64,000 nucleotides of DNA from Acetobacter malorum (GTDB lineage Bacteria > Pseudomonadota > Alphaproteobacteria > Acetobacterales > Acetobacteraceae): NCBI RefSeq assembly GCF_002153605.1, contig NZ_JOPG01000001.1, forward strand, positions 62,001-126,000, read 5' to 3'. The position numbers were made by a program, and so were the translations under genes. The notes under the pieces are model-generated. The model searched no databases. It was not told the DNA's origin and saw nothing but the letters and a program-made list of their open reading frames with translations. Positions 18,544-27,410 of this stretch are shown here, in pieces. Within the stretch, counting starts at the first letter, position 1. Each line of letters opens with the position of its first letter.

Positions 18544-19563
18544 ATGACGGATATGCCGATCGAGACAGATGTCGCCATTATCGGCGCTGGCCCCACGGGG
18601 CTGTTTGCTGCCTTCCAGTGCGCCATGCTGCGTCTGCGGTGCGTGCTGATTGACGTGCTGCCGGAAGTGGGCGGCCAGTGTGTGGCGCTCTACCCTGAAA
18701 AGCCGATTTATGACATTCCCGCCTGCCCCGCAGTGGAAGGCGCACAACTGATTGCTAATCTGGAACAGCAGATTGCGCCGTTTGATATCCCGCGCCTGCT
18801 CAGGCACCGAATTGAAAGCCTGAGCGGCCACCGTGGTGCGTTCACTCTGGGCACGGACAAAGGCACGACCGTTACCGCTAAAGCCGTGATTATTGCTGCC
18901 GGTGCCGGTGCGTTCGGCCCCAACCGTCCGCCGCTGGATGGGCTGGAAGCGTTTGAGGAAAGCGGCGCTGTGCAATATTACGTGCGCCGCAAAGCTGATT
19001 TTGAAAACAAGCGCATTGTGATTGCCGGTGGCGGGGATTCCGCGCTGGACTGGGCGCTGTCCCTCAAGGATAAAGCGGAAAAGCTGTATCTGGTGCATCG
19101 CCGGGACCGCTTCCGTGGCGCGCCGGAAAGCCTGCGCCTGCTGGATGAAGCCGTGGCTGCCGGGCAGATTGAAAAGGTTGTGCCCTATCAACTCCACGCC
19201 CTGCACGGGGCCAACGGCGCGCTGGAAAGCGTGGAAGTGGCGGATCTGGACGGCACAACCCGGCATCTGGAAGCCGATACCCTGCTGCCGTTCTTCGGGC
19301 TGGCGACGGACCTCGGCCCCATTGCCCGCTGGGGCATGGACACCGTCCGCTCCACCATCCCCGTCACCCCGTCCACCTGCGAGACGAGCATGCCCGGCGT
19401 GTTCGCCATTGGCGACGTCGCCACCTACCCCGGCAAGCTCAAGCTGATCCTGCAAGGCTTTAGTGAAGGGGCGATGGCCGCCCATTCCATCTACCCGATC
19501 GTCAACCCCGATCAGGCCCTGCACTTCGAATATTCCACCAGCAAGGGCGTCCCTGCGGCCTGA
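18544..19563 (+). CDS. Ferredoxin/flavodoxin-NADP+ reductase, thioredoxin-reductase-like
   Basis: 339 residues. It transfers electrons between NADPH and ferredoxin or flavodoxin. The FAD-binding motif VAIIGAGPTGLFAAF is at the N-terminus, followed by DVLPEVGGQC and ALYPEKPIYDIP. The NADPH-binding IVIAGGGDSALDWAL is in the middle and the second FAD block GVFAIGDVATYPGK near the C-terminus. The redox CxxC of true thioredoxin reductases is missing, and the YPEKPIYDIP segment marks the FNR-like branch (YumC type). The ATG at 18544 sits nine bases after GGGGAG; the ATG at 18532 touches the Shine-Dalgarno and is unlikely. Confidence 0.92.
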   Translation: MTDMPIETDVAIIGAGPTGLFAAFQCAMLRLRCVLIDVLPEVGGQCVALYPEKPIYDIPACPAVEGAQLIANLEQQIAPFDIPRLLRHRIESLSGHRGAFTLGTDKGTTVTAKAVIIAAGAGAFGPNRPPLDGLEAFEESGAVQYYVRRKADFENKRIVIAGGGDSALDWALSLKDKAEKLYLVHRRDRFRGAPESLRLLDEAVAAGQIEKVVPYQLHALHGANGALESVEVADLDGTTRHLEADTLLPFFGLATDLGPIARWGMDTVRSTIPVTPSTCETSMPGVFAIGDVATYPGKLKLILQGFSEGAMAAHSIYPIVNPDQALHFEYSTSKGVPAA

Positions 19564-19647
19564 GGCCGTCCCTTCTGGCAGGCGGCACCTTTCCTCCGGG
19601 CTCAGAGTGCTGCCTGCCCGACCTCCTCCGCCTACGCAGGTTTTTTG

Positions 19648-20709
19648 ATGTTCCGACGTTCTTTCCTCGCGCTCAGCCTACTCACTGCTGGCCTCCTTGC
19701 TCTTCCCGCACTTGCCTCTGCTTCAGAAACGCACTCTCCCGTCTCCGCGCCTGAAATTGTGCTGAATACAAAAGGCGCCTCCGTCTGGGCTCAGTGCATG
19801 AGTGCTGCCAAACACGACGTTTCGCACTGCAACGCCCTGAGTGCAGCGACAGAAGGTGGCAAACTGGCGGACCTTTCCGTACCAACATTCGGAGCCCTCC
19901 CGTCCGGTACCATCACCCTGCCCTCGGCCCAGAAGGTGCAGACACTGGTGGACAGTATGAACCAGTGGTCCTTGCAGGATATTGCCCAAAGCGTTGCTGT
20001 TTATGTGCCTCCCCTGAAAGGCTCCGGCCATATCCTGCGTATTTTTGTAGTCGGTAATGGCGCGCCACTTTTCAGTGATATGTATGTGCGTCGTTTTTCA
20101 TGGGACCACGGCATACCGAGGCTCAATGAAACCTCCGGCGATCCCGTCATGCTGATTGATGCCCGACAGGTGGCGCTTTACGGAAATGCTCGTGAAAGTG
20201 CAGTAGAAAGTGTGAAAGATGTTCTGCATCATGAGATGTTTCACATCTATTTTGCATGGTATCGTGCAACGGATACCCGGTGGCAGAAATTCCTCAAAAC
20301 CATCACACCGGAAAAACAGCTTCTGCTGGATGTAGAGGATGAAGGCATCGCGCATTATCTAGGCGACCCGGCATGGAAACAGACCGGCTTTCCCCGCGCG
20401 CATGGGGAAGCCGCGATGGCCACTCTGAGCAACGTGGTCCGCGCGCTCAGGAACGGCACCGCCACACCGGATATGCTGCAAAAAGCCAATGAAGGGCCCT
20501 TCTGGGACAAATATGCCGATATCTCGGGCGGCCTGTTCGCTACCGGGATTGAAAAGGTGTTTGGTGTGGAAGCCGTGCGTCAATGCGTGCAAGACGGCCC
20601 CGCCAGCTTTATCCTGCGTTATGACGCTGCCACGCAGCATGACGCAAGCCTGCCTCCCCTGCCAGACACCCTCCGCCAATGGGCACTGGGGCCGGAAGGG
20701 CGGCTATAA
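19648..20709 (+). CDS. Secreted zincin-like protein with HExxH motif, function unknown
   Basis: 353 residues starting with a signal peptide (MFRRSFLALSLLTAGLLALP, cleavage near ALASAS), so probably periplasmic. The centre contains VLHHEMFHIYF, an HExxH zinc-binding motif, and about 40 residues later VEDEGIAHYLGDP, a good candidate for the third zinc ligand Glu. That arrangement resembles putative zinc-dependent peptidases of DUF5700 type. Two cysteines (CMSAAKHDVSHC) could form a disulfide. The substrate is unknown. The ATG at 19648 was chosen over the TTG just before it. Confidence 0.7.
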   Translation: MFRRSFLALSLLTAGLLALPALASASETHSPVSAPEIVLNTKGASVWAQCMSAAKHDVSHCNALSAATEGGKLADLSVPTFGALPSGTITLPSAQKVQTLVDSMNQWSLQDIAQSVAVYVPPLKGSGHILRIFVVGNGAPLFSDMYVRRFSWDHGIPRLNETSGDPVMLIDARQVALYGNARESAVESVKDVLHHEMFHIYFAWYRATDTRWQKFLKTITPEKQLLLDVEDEGIAHYLGDPAWKQTGFPRAHGEAAMATLSNVVRALRNGTATPDMLQKANEGPFWDKYADISGGLFATGIEKVFGVEAVRQCVQDGPASFILRYDAATQHDASLPPLPDTLRQWALGPEGRL

Positions 20710-20916
20710 GGCACCCGCACACACAGCCCCGGGTCCGTCAGCATGCAATGCAGACGGGTCAGACAGGCGGGGCACTGTCATGATAACGTCATTTTAAATC
20801 GACGCTGAGATCGTCAAAATTCCCAACTTCACCGCGCAAGAAGGAGCAGGCGTGCCACATCCCCGACCATCCTGCCCTTATCTGCCCCACTCCGCCGCCG
20901 CTCCCCCGGTTCTGAC

Positions 20917-22368
20917 ATGCTAAAACCTCCCCGGCTCGCACAGCTTTGCGGGGGGCTTGTCTGCCTGCTTTCCGTTTCTGCGGCACGCGCGGCAAACATC
21001 CCGCTGGCAACCGATATTCTGCCCTCCGGCGTGCCGCTCCCCGTGCCCTCGCCGACCTTTTCTCCGCCAGAGGAAGACGCCAGCACGGAGATGCTCGGCA
21101 CCATGGGCGGGGCGCGCTCATGGCTGGGCAAGAAAGGTGTCAGGATCACCCTGCAGGATGTGGAAGAACTCTGGGGGATGGCCTCCGGTGGCATGCAGCG
21201 CGGGGCGACCTATGATGGCATGACGGCCGTGGCCCTCTCGCTGGATACCGGCAAGGCCTTTGGCTTACAGGGCGGCCTTTTGAATGTCAGCGCCCTGCAA
21301 ATTCGCGGACGCTCCTTTACCGGGGAACGACTGGGCGCGCTGAATACCGTCAGCGGCTATGATGCCGGGCGCTCCACCCGCCTCTTTGAACTCTGGTATG
21401 GCCAGAGTTTTCTGAACAGCACTCTGGACGTGCGCGTAGGCTCGCTGGATCTGGATACGGAATTTCTTGTCAGTCAGAACGCGTCGTTCTTCCTGAACTC
21501 CAGTTTCGGCTGGCCGCTTTCCACCTCTAACAACCTTTATTCCGGTGGTCCGTCCTGGCCCTATTCCGCTGTTGGTGGGCGCGTAAAATGGCGGGCCGCA
21601 GCCCCGCTGGTGCTGATGGGGGCCATTACGAATGACAACCCCACCCACGGCCCGTTTTACAGCAATATCAGCGCAGCCCAGCGCGACCCGTCCGGCACGT
21701 TGTTTTCCACTAAAGGGGGCGCGCTGTTTATTGGGGAGGCCCAGCTCTGGCTGGATGCGGCAAAGCAGTTTGGCGCAGGAGAGGATGTCGCCCTGCCGGG
21801 CGTGTGGAAAGTGGGCGGCCTGTACGATACCGGGCGCTTCCCGGACCAGCGTTACGATACGCAGCATGGCCTGCTGGCCAGCCCGGACAGTAACGGCTCA
21901 CCGCTTTACCATCAGGGCAACTGGATGGCCTATTTCGTAATCGACCAGATGATCTGGCGGAAAGAAAAAGGCTCAGGCAAGACCATCAACTTTTTTGCCC
22001 GCGCCACCATAAGCAACGGCACCAACAGCCGGTTTTCCTCCGAAATTCAAAGCGGGTTTACGTTTGATGAACTGCTGCCCGGCAGACCGGATGACACACT
22101 CGGTTTAGCGTGGGGCACCAGCCTGTATGGTCTGCGCGCCAAGGAAAACACACATGACAGTTTCCGTCTCGGCACCAACACCGCAGGCGCGCTCACGCCG
22201 GAGCATCATCTGGAATTCACCTATCAGGCGGCGGCCACGCCCTGGCTGATTGTGCAGCCGGATTTTCAGTATTTCTGGCACGTGGGCGGCACGTCCCTTA
22301 ACCCGGATACCGGCAAACATATCCGCAACGGCGTTGTCACCGGCCTGAACGTCACCACCACGTTCTGA
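20917..22368 (+). CDS. Carbohydrate-selective porin, OprB family
   Basis: 483 residues with a signal peptide (LLSVSAARAAN). The mature part has an N-terminal GVRITLQDVEELWGMASGGM region and then repeated amphipathic strands: DVRVGSLDLDTEFL, WPYSAVGGRVKWRA, VGGLYDTGRFPDQR and VIDQMIWRKEKGSGKT. It ends with the aromatic terminal residue (NVTTTF) of outer membrane barrels. These are typical OprB features. OprB proteins pass glucose and other sugars, suited to a sugar- and polyol-oxidising acetic acid bacterium. It stands alone between the zincin gene and ppk2. Confidence 0.88.
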   Translation: MLKPPRLAQLCGGLVCLLSVSAARAANIPLATDILPSGVPLPVPSPTFSPPEEDASTEMLGTMGGARSWLGKKGVRITLQDVEELWGMASGGMQRGATYDGMTAVALSLDTGKAFGLQGGLLNVSALQIRGRSFTGERLGALNTVSGYDAGRSTRLFELWYGQSFLNSTLDVRVGSLDLDTEFLVSQNASFFLNSSFGWPLSTSNNLYSGGPSWPYSAVGGRVKWRAAAPLVLMGAITNDNPTHGPFYSNISAAQRDPSGTLFSTKGGALFIGEAQLWLDAAKQFGAGEDVALPGVWKVGGLYDTGRFPDQRYDTQHGLLASPDSNGSPLYHQGNWMAYFVIDQMIWRKEKGSGKTINFFARATISNGTNSRFSSEIQSGFTFDELLPGRPDDTLGLAWGTSLYGLRAKENTHDSFRLGTNTAGALTPEHHLEFTYQAAATPWLIVQPDFQYFWHVGGTSLNPDTGKHIRNGVVTGLNVTTTF

Positions 22369-22466
22369 TGCGCTCCGCAATGTCATCAAAGTTTCAAACT
22401 GGTTTATTCCCCCAGTCTTTATAGTCCGCGGCGCAGACCATGACCTGCGACGCAAAAGGGAAAAGA

Positions 22467-23381
22467 ATGAGCGATCTGGAGAGCCTGTCAGCGGAAGAAC
22501 GTGAACGCGTTCAGATGCGCCGTGAGATTATTGATGATCTTGACGAAGAATTTGAGCTTTCTCTGGAAGACGATGCCGCTGGCGTAGGTGGACTGGATGC
22601 TGCGGACCGTGCTTTTCGTCGTGTCTATTTTCGTGAACTGGTCCGCCTGCAGGGCGAGCTGATCAAGCTACAGGACTGGGTGCAGGCCACCGGGCACCGC
22701 GTGGTTGTGCTGTTTGAAGGACGAGACGCCGCCGGCAAAGGCGGGGCTATCAAACGCATTACCCAGCGCCTCAACCCCCGCACCTGCCGGGTTGCTGCAC
22801 TGCCCGCCCCTAATGATCGGGAACGCACCCAGTGGTATTTCCAGCGTTACGTGGCGCACCTGCCCGCAGCGGGGGAAATCGTTCTGTTTGACCGGAGCTG
22901 GTATAACCGCGCAGGTGTGGAGCGCGTGATGGGCTTCTGCACGGATGAGGAGTATGAAGAGTTCTTCCGCTCCGTGCCGGAGTTTGAACGCATGCTCGTC
23001 AGCAGCGGCATCCAGATTATCAAATTCTGGTTCTCCATCACGGATGATGAGCAGGAAGCCCGCTTCCGCGCCCGCATGGATGATCCACTGAAACAGTGGA
23101 AACTCTCCCCCATGGATCTGGAAAGCCGCAAACGGTGGGAGGCCTACACACTCGCCAAGGAAGTCATGCTGGAACGCTCCAGCATTCCGGAAGCCCCGTG
23201 GTGGGTGGTGCAGGGTGTTGATAAAAAGAAGGCCCGCCTGAACTGCATCAGCCACCTTCTCTCTCTGGTGCCGTATCAGCCGGTCTCCCGCCCCGAAGTG
23301 GTTCTGCCACCCCGCATCTATCACCCGGACTATGAGCGGCAACCCACGCCGGATTCCATGATTGTGCCGGAACTCTACTAA
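22467..23381 (+). CDS. ppk2: Polyphosphate kinase 2
   Basis: Transfers phosphate between polyphosphate and nucleoside di- or triphosphates. With the ATG at 22467 (preceded by AAAGGGAAAAG) it has 304 residues, the size of one-domain class I PPK2. The Walker A is EGRDAAGKGGAIKRI with Lys91, followed by LNPRTCRVAALPAP, YFQRYVAHLPAAGEIVLFDR and the Walker B/lid region SWYNRAGVERVMGFC. The acidic N-terminal extension (DDLDEEFELSLEDD) is common in the family. An upstream ATG at 22440 lacks a good Shine-Dalgarno. A strong hairpin terminator follows. Confidence 0.95.
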   Translation: MSDLESLSAEERERVQMRREIIDDLDEEFELSLEDDAAGVGGLDAADRAFRRVYFRELVRLQGELIKLQDWVQATGHRVVVLFEGRDAAGKGGAIKRITQRLNPRTCRVAALPAPNDRERTQWYFQRYVAHLPAAGEIVLFDRSWYNRAGVERVMGFCTDEEYEEFFRSVPEFERMLVSSGIQIIKFWFSITDDEQEARFRARMDDPLKQWKLSPMDLESRKRWEAYTLAKEVMLERSSIPEAPWWVVQGVDKKKARLNCISHLLSLVPYQPVSRPEVVLPPRIYHPDYERQPTPDSMIVPELY

Positions 23382-23386
23382 AAAAC

Positions 23387-23420
23387 GGGCGCGTTCACTA
23401 AACCATCTGTGAACGCGCCC
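23387..23420. terminator. Hairpin terminator between ppk2 and the convergent membrane-protein gene
   Basis: A perfect 12-bp stem, GGGCGCGTTCAC with GTGAACGCGCCC around a 10-base loop. On the minus strand it is followed by GTTTTTT, so it probably terminates the gene at 23465-24178; it may also serve ppk2. Confidence 0.78.
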
Positions 23421-23464
23421 GACAGACTCTCAAAAATTCCTGACCGGACAACCTCTTTCCCGGT

Positions 23465-24178
23465 TTAAACCCCGGATGAGATCGCCCCATCATGAGGGTC
23501 CGTGCCTGCGCCGCCCATCATCCCCATTTCATGGCCGCCACCACCCTCTGCGCCTCCTCCTCCACCGCCGCCTTTACCCCCGCCGTCTTTTTTGCCGTCA
23601 TCCTTAGCGCGGCCCCCACCGGAGGCCTGCACACGTGCTGGCCCCTGCGCGGGCAGCGTGAGGTCTGAAGGCACAGGCTCAAGGTCCAGCGCCTTGCGGA
23701 TAAAGGTGCGCAGGGACACTACCAGATCATGCGTATGGACGGGCTGCCCGGCCACCAGTTCTCGCGCGGCCCGGTCCGCCAGACGCACATGCTCTTCCGT
23801 GCCCAGCAGGATAATGTCGGAGAGCGCAGCCTCCACCGCATCCCGAATACGCCGGGCACGCTCGGACCCGACTTCACCGCTGGCTTCCACTGCCCCATCT
23901 GCTCCTTCGGCAGATACAGCGCCTTCCGCCGTCAGCCGGAAATCCCGTTTATGCCGAGGGTCCACCGCCAGATCTCCGGTAAAGGAGCCACCGAGTGTGC
24001 GATACGCGGCAATCAGGGTGCGTAACCGTTCATTGATCTGCCGGTTCATCCGCTCCCGCCGCTGCTGGATCACCACCATTGTCAGCAGCCGGATGCCAAC
24101 ACCCAGCAGCGTGATGAGTGACAACCCGATCAGAGTGACCAGAAGATTGTGCCATGAACTGAAATCAAGAGTACGCAC
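23465..24178 (-). CDS. Single-pass membrane protein with Gly-rich, Met/His-containing tail
   Basis: 237 residues. One membrane helix near the N-terminus (LLVTLIGLSLITLLGVGIRL) is followed by basic QQRRERMNRQINERLRTL, a helical middle with DIILLGTEEHVRLADRAARELV, and a long disordered tail rich in Gly, Lys and Asp (KKDGGGKGGGGGGGAEGGGG). The tail ends HEMGMMGG, which might bind metal. I do not recognise a named family. The gene converges on ppk2 with the terminator at 23387 between. The Gly tract is GC-rich coding sequence and could vary in length. Confidence 0.7.
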   Translation of the reverse strand: MRTLDFSSWHNLLVTLIGLSLITLLGVGIRLLTMVVIQQRRERMNRQINERLRTLIAAYRTLGGSFTGDLAVDPRHKRDFRLTAEGAVSAEGADGAVEASGEVGSERARRIRDAVEAALSDIILLGTEEHVRLADRAARELVAGQPVHTHDLVVSLRTFIRKALDLEPVPSDLTLPAQGPARVQASGGGRAKDDGKKDGGGKGGGGGGGAEGGGGHEMGMMGGAGTDPHDGAISSGV

Positions 24179-24383
24179 TCAGAAAGCCCTCGCATAAGGA
24201 AACAGGCACATCGGTGCCGGAAAAACTCTGGCGGACCAGAACGATGCCACCATGCCCGGCCATACGCTACAGAGACATCGCGCAGCGGGCCTGTTAAAAT
24301 TTCTCTCCCGAGGGAACGTCTCAAACGCTCCTGAGTCTTAAAACTATCTCGTCCTGCATGGGCTTTCAGAGAGGAACACTGCA

Positions 24384-24824
24384 ATGCGGCTGAGCGTCCG
24401 CTACTTTGTAGCCGTCTTTGTCTTCAGCCTCATCAATTCTGCACTGGTCAGCCTGCACGCAGCCGGGCATGGCCCCACGCTCACGCCGCCGTCGGCCATT
24501 CTTTATTGTCTTGCCAGAAGCGGGCTGTTCTTTCTGGCGTTTTCCTTTCTGGGCGTGCCCATGGGGTGGGTCTGCCTTTCCCTGTATCGCGCCACGCACC
24601 ACCGCAGCCTTTTGTACTGCGTGTTTTTTGGGGTGCTGTGGGGCTGCGGCACCATGGGGCTGCTTGGCCTGTTGCTGGCCTTCGGCAGTTTTTCTCTGTC
24701 CGCCTCCGGGCATCAAGCACTCAACTGGACCCGTGCCCTTGCGACAAGCGGTTTGAGCGGTGCGGTAGCGGGACTGGTGTTCTGGTATCTCACACCCCCT
24801 TCCAGACGCACGGCGTCCTCTTAA
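24384..24824 (+). CDS. Small integral membrane protein, function unknown
   Basis: 146 residues with about four hydrophobic helices: the N-terminal YFVAVFVFSLINSALVSL, a second near SGLFFLAFSFLGVPMGWVCL, a third at LLYCVFFGVLWGCGTMGLLG and a last at GLSGAVAGLVFWYL. No motif that I recognise. It has GAGAGGAA before the ATG and lies 89 bp upstream of alr in the same direction, so it may be the first gene of an alr-dadA transcript. Confidence 0.65.
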   Translation: MRLSVRYFVAVFVFSLINSALVSLHAAGHGPTLTPPSAILYCLARSGLFFLAFSFLGVPMGWVCLSLYRATHHRSLLYCVFFGVLWGCGTMGLLGLLLAFGSFSLSASGHQALNWTRALATSGLSGAVAGLVFWYLTPPSRRTASS

Positions 24825-24913
24825 GCGCTACGCCCTGCAAACGGCCTGCCCCCTTTTGCCAGCTTCTGCGAAAAAATGATAAAGGAGCGCGTAAAGAGGT
24901 CAGGAGACAGGCC

Positions 24914-26044
24914 ATGCACAGGGACGGCTGGGAAGGCGGACGGCTGCTTATCAATCTTGCCGCCATTGCCGAAAATTATGCGCAGCTGAGCGCACGGGTC
25001 AGTCCTGCGGAATGTGGGGCTGCGGTCAAGGCCAATGCGTACGGGCTGGGACTGAAAGAAGTTGGCCAGACTTTGTATGAGGCCGGATGCCGCACCTTTT
25101 TTGTCGCGCATCTGGCGGAAGGGGCTGCCCTGCGCCCGCTGGTGGGGCAAGACAGCCGCATTTTTGTGCTGCACGGGCCGCCGCCCGGCACCGCTAACGC
25201 CTGCCTGACGCATAACCTCCTGCCCGTGCTGAACAGCCTGCCACAGGTGCAGGAATGGCAGGCGCTGGCCCACGCACAGGGCTGCCCTCTTGCCGCTGCT
25301 CTTCAAGTAGATAGCGGCATGTCCCGCTTTGGTCTGACCGAGGCGGAGGTGGAGTATCTCGCCACCCAGCCGCAGGCACTGGCCGGCATTACGGTCGCGC
25401 TGGTCATGAGCCATCTGGCCTGCGCGGACACACCAGACCATCCGCTCAACCGCCAGCAACTCAACACGTTTCTCAAACTGAAGCAGCGCCTGCCCGCTGC
25501 CCCTGCCAGCCTTGCCGCATCCTCCGGTATTTTTCTGGGGCCGGAGTGGCATTTTGACCTCGTGCGGCCTGGTGCAGCTCTTTACGGCATTGCACCCACT
25601 GCAGGGCAGCCAAACCCTATGCACGCAACACTCCGGTTGCAGGCCCGCGTTATTCAAACCCGGCAGGTGCCCACCGGGGCCAGTGTGGGCTATGGCGCGG
25701 CCTTTACCGCCCGGCAGCCAACCCCGGTCGCCCTGCTGGGCATTGGCTACGGAGACGGCTTTCCCCGCAGACTGGGCCAGAAAGGATTTGTGATCTGTCC
25801 GGACTGGCCTGACATTAAATTACCAATAATCGGGCGTATCTCCATGGACTCATTGGCCGTGGACCTCACCCCTCTGGTCGCTGCCGGTGTGGCCCTGCCT
25901 GCCCCCGGTGCGGTGTTTGACCTTATAGGCCCGCATGCGCCTCTTGATGACGTTGCGCATCTGGCAGACACCATTGGTTACGAACTCCTGACGGACCTCG
26001 GGGCCCGCTACCATCGTCTCCATTACGATCCCCGGAAAGGATGA
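24914..26044 (+). CDS. alr: Alanine racemase
   Basis: Interconverts L- and D-alanine using PLP. At 376 residues from the ATG at 24914 it has the normal family length. The PLP lysine is Lys39 in AAVKANAYGLG; later come VDSGMSRFGL, the catalytic tyrosine in ASVGYGAAF, LGIGYGDGFPR and GRISMDSLAVDLT. CAGGAGA precedes the chosen start; a longer reading from 24506 would run through the upstream membrane gene in another frame and is rejected. Five bases separate its stop from dadA, so the pair is an operon. Linked to dadA, it may be the catabolic (DadX-like) racemase. Confidence 0.96.
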   Translation: MHRDGWEGGRLLINLAAIAENYAQLSARVSPAECGAAVKANAYGLGLKEVGQTLYEAGCRTFFVAHLAEGAALRPLVGQDSRIFVLHGPPPGTANACLTHNLLPVLNSLPQVQEWQALAHAQGCPLAAALQVDSGMSRFGLTEAEVEYLATQPQALAGITVALVMSHLACADTPDHPLNRQQLNTFLKLKQRLPAAPASLAASSGIFLGPEWHFDLVRPGAALYGIAPTAGQPNPMHATLRLQARVIQTRQVPTGASVGYGAAFTARQPTPVALLGIGYGDGFPRRLGQKGFVICPDWPDIKLPIIGRISMDSLAVDLTPLVAAGVALPAPGAVFDLIGPHAPLDDVAHLADTIGYELLTDLGARYHRLHYDPRKG

Positions 26045-26048
26045 AAGT

Positions 26049-27302
26049 GTGAAAGTCATCATTCTCGGCGCCGGCGTTATCGGCGTGACATCAGCCTGGT
26101 ATCTCAACAGCCTGGGTCACGAAGTCACCGTGGTCGATCGCCAGCCGGAACCGGGTCTGGAAACATCCTTTGCCAATGCCGGGCAGGTTTCTCCGGGCTA
26201 TTCCACCCCTTGGGCGGCCCCCGGTCTGCCGATCAAGGCCATGAGCTGGATGATGCAGCGGCACAGCCCGCTGGTGATCCGCAAGCGGATCGACTTTGCC
26301 ATGTTCCGGTGGATCGAGCAGCTTCTCAAAAACTGCAACACCCACGCCTATGACATCAATAAAGGCCGGATGCTGCGCGTGGCCGAATATAGCCGGGACT
26401 GTCTGGACGCCCTGCGGGAAGAAACCGGGCTGACGTATGATGACCGGCAGCGCGGGCTGATCCAGCTTTTCCGCACGGAAAAGCAGATCGACAAAGCGCA
26501 TCATGACATGAAGCTGCTTGCCGACAGCAACATCCCGCATGAACTGCTGAATGTGAACCAGATTCTGGAGCATGAACCCGGCCTGTCCCACGCGCGCGGG
26601 TTGCTGAAGGCCGGGCTGTATCTGCCGGGGGATCAGTCAGGCGATGCCCATATCTTCACCCAGCGTCTGGCCAAAATGGCGGCGGCAAAGGGCGTGACTT
26701 TCCTGTATGACACGACCATCAAGGGCATGGACGCCGCTGCGGATGAGGTCATGTCCATCCGCACCAGCAAGGGCCATTTGCGGGCAGATGCCTATGTGGT
26801 GTCCATGGGCAGTTACAGCCCGCTTCTGCTCAAGCCGCTGGGCGTGCATCTGCCGGTTTACCCGGTCAAGGGTTACTCCCTCACCCTGCCGCTGACGGAT
26901 GAAAGCCACGCTCCGCTTTCCACGGTGAATGACGAGACCTACAAGGTCGCCATCACCCGGCTTGGCAACCGCATCCGCGTGGGTGGCACGGCGGAACTGA
27001 CCGGCTACAACCTGCGCCTGAGCCCCGACCGGCGCGAGACGCTGGAACTCTCCTTCTCCGAGCTGTTCGGTGGGGGCGATTTGTCCGCCGCCACCTACTG
27101 GACCGGCCTGCGGCCCTGCACGCCGGATGGCACGCCGGTGGTTGGCCCGGTGCCGCGCTTTAGCAATCTGTGGCTCAATACCGGCCACGGCACGCTGGGC
27201 TGGACCATGGCCTGCGGCTCCGGCCGTCTGCTGGCGGATATGATCCACGGCATTAAGCCGGAAATCCCGGCACTGGACCTGTCCATCAGCCGCTACGGCT
27301 GA
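26049..27302 (+). CDS. dadA: D-amino acid dehydrogenase, small subunit type
   Basis: Oxidises D-alanine and other D-amino acids to the keto acid, passing electrons to the respiratory chain. 417 residues with FAD-binding VIILGAGVIGVTSAWYL at the extreme N-terminus, then ETSFANAGQVSPGYSTPWAA, a DadA signature, and GLRPCTPDGTPVVGPVP near the C-terminus, typical of DAO-fold enzymes. It starts at a GTG (26049) just after AAAGGATGAAAG, which includes the alr stop. Together alr and dadA convert L-alanine to pyruvate via D-alanine. Confidence 0.96.
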   Translation: MKVIILGAGVIGVTSAWYLNSLGHEVTVVDRQPEPGLETSFANAGQVSPGYSTPWAAPGLPIKAMSWMMQRHSPLVIRKRIDFAMFRWIEQLLKNCNTHAYDINKGRMLRVAEYSRDCLDALREETGLTYDDRQRGLIQLFRTEKQIDKAHHDMKLLADSNIPHELLNVNQILEHEPGLSHARGLLKAGLYLPGDQSGDAHIFTQRLAKMAAAKGVTFLYDTTIKGMDAAADEVMSIRTSKGHLRADAYVVSMGSYSPLLLKPLGVHLPVYPVKGYSLTLPLTDESHAPLSTVNDETYKVAITRLGNRIRVGGTAELTGYNLRLSPDRRETLELSFSELFGGGDLSAATYWTGLRPCTPDGTPVVGPVPRFSNLWLNTGHGTLGWTMACGSGRLLADMIHGIKPEIPALDLSISRYG

Positions 27303-27410
27303 ACCGGACAGGGGATTTTTCAAGGCCGCCATTTCTCAGTTTGATTGGCCGCATTTTTATCGTTACAGATAAGGAACGATTGAGCGGTCATACCAACTGG
27401 AGGCAATCCC

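Noticed and set aside
24506-24913. N-terminal extension of alr
   Set aside because: The stretch overlaps the membrane protein gene in another frame; alanine racemase homology starts at the ATG at 24914.
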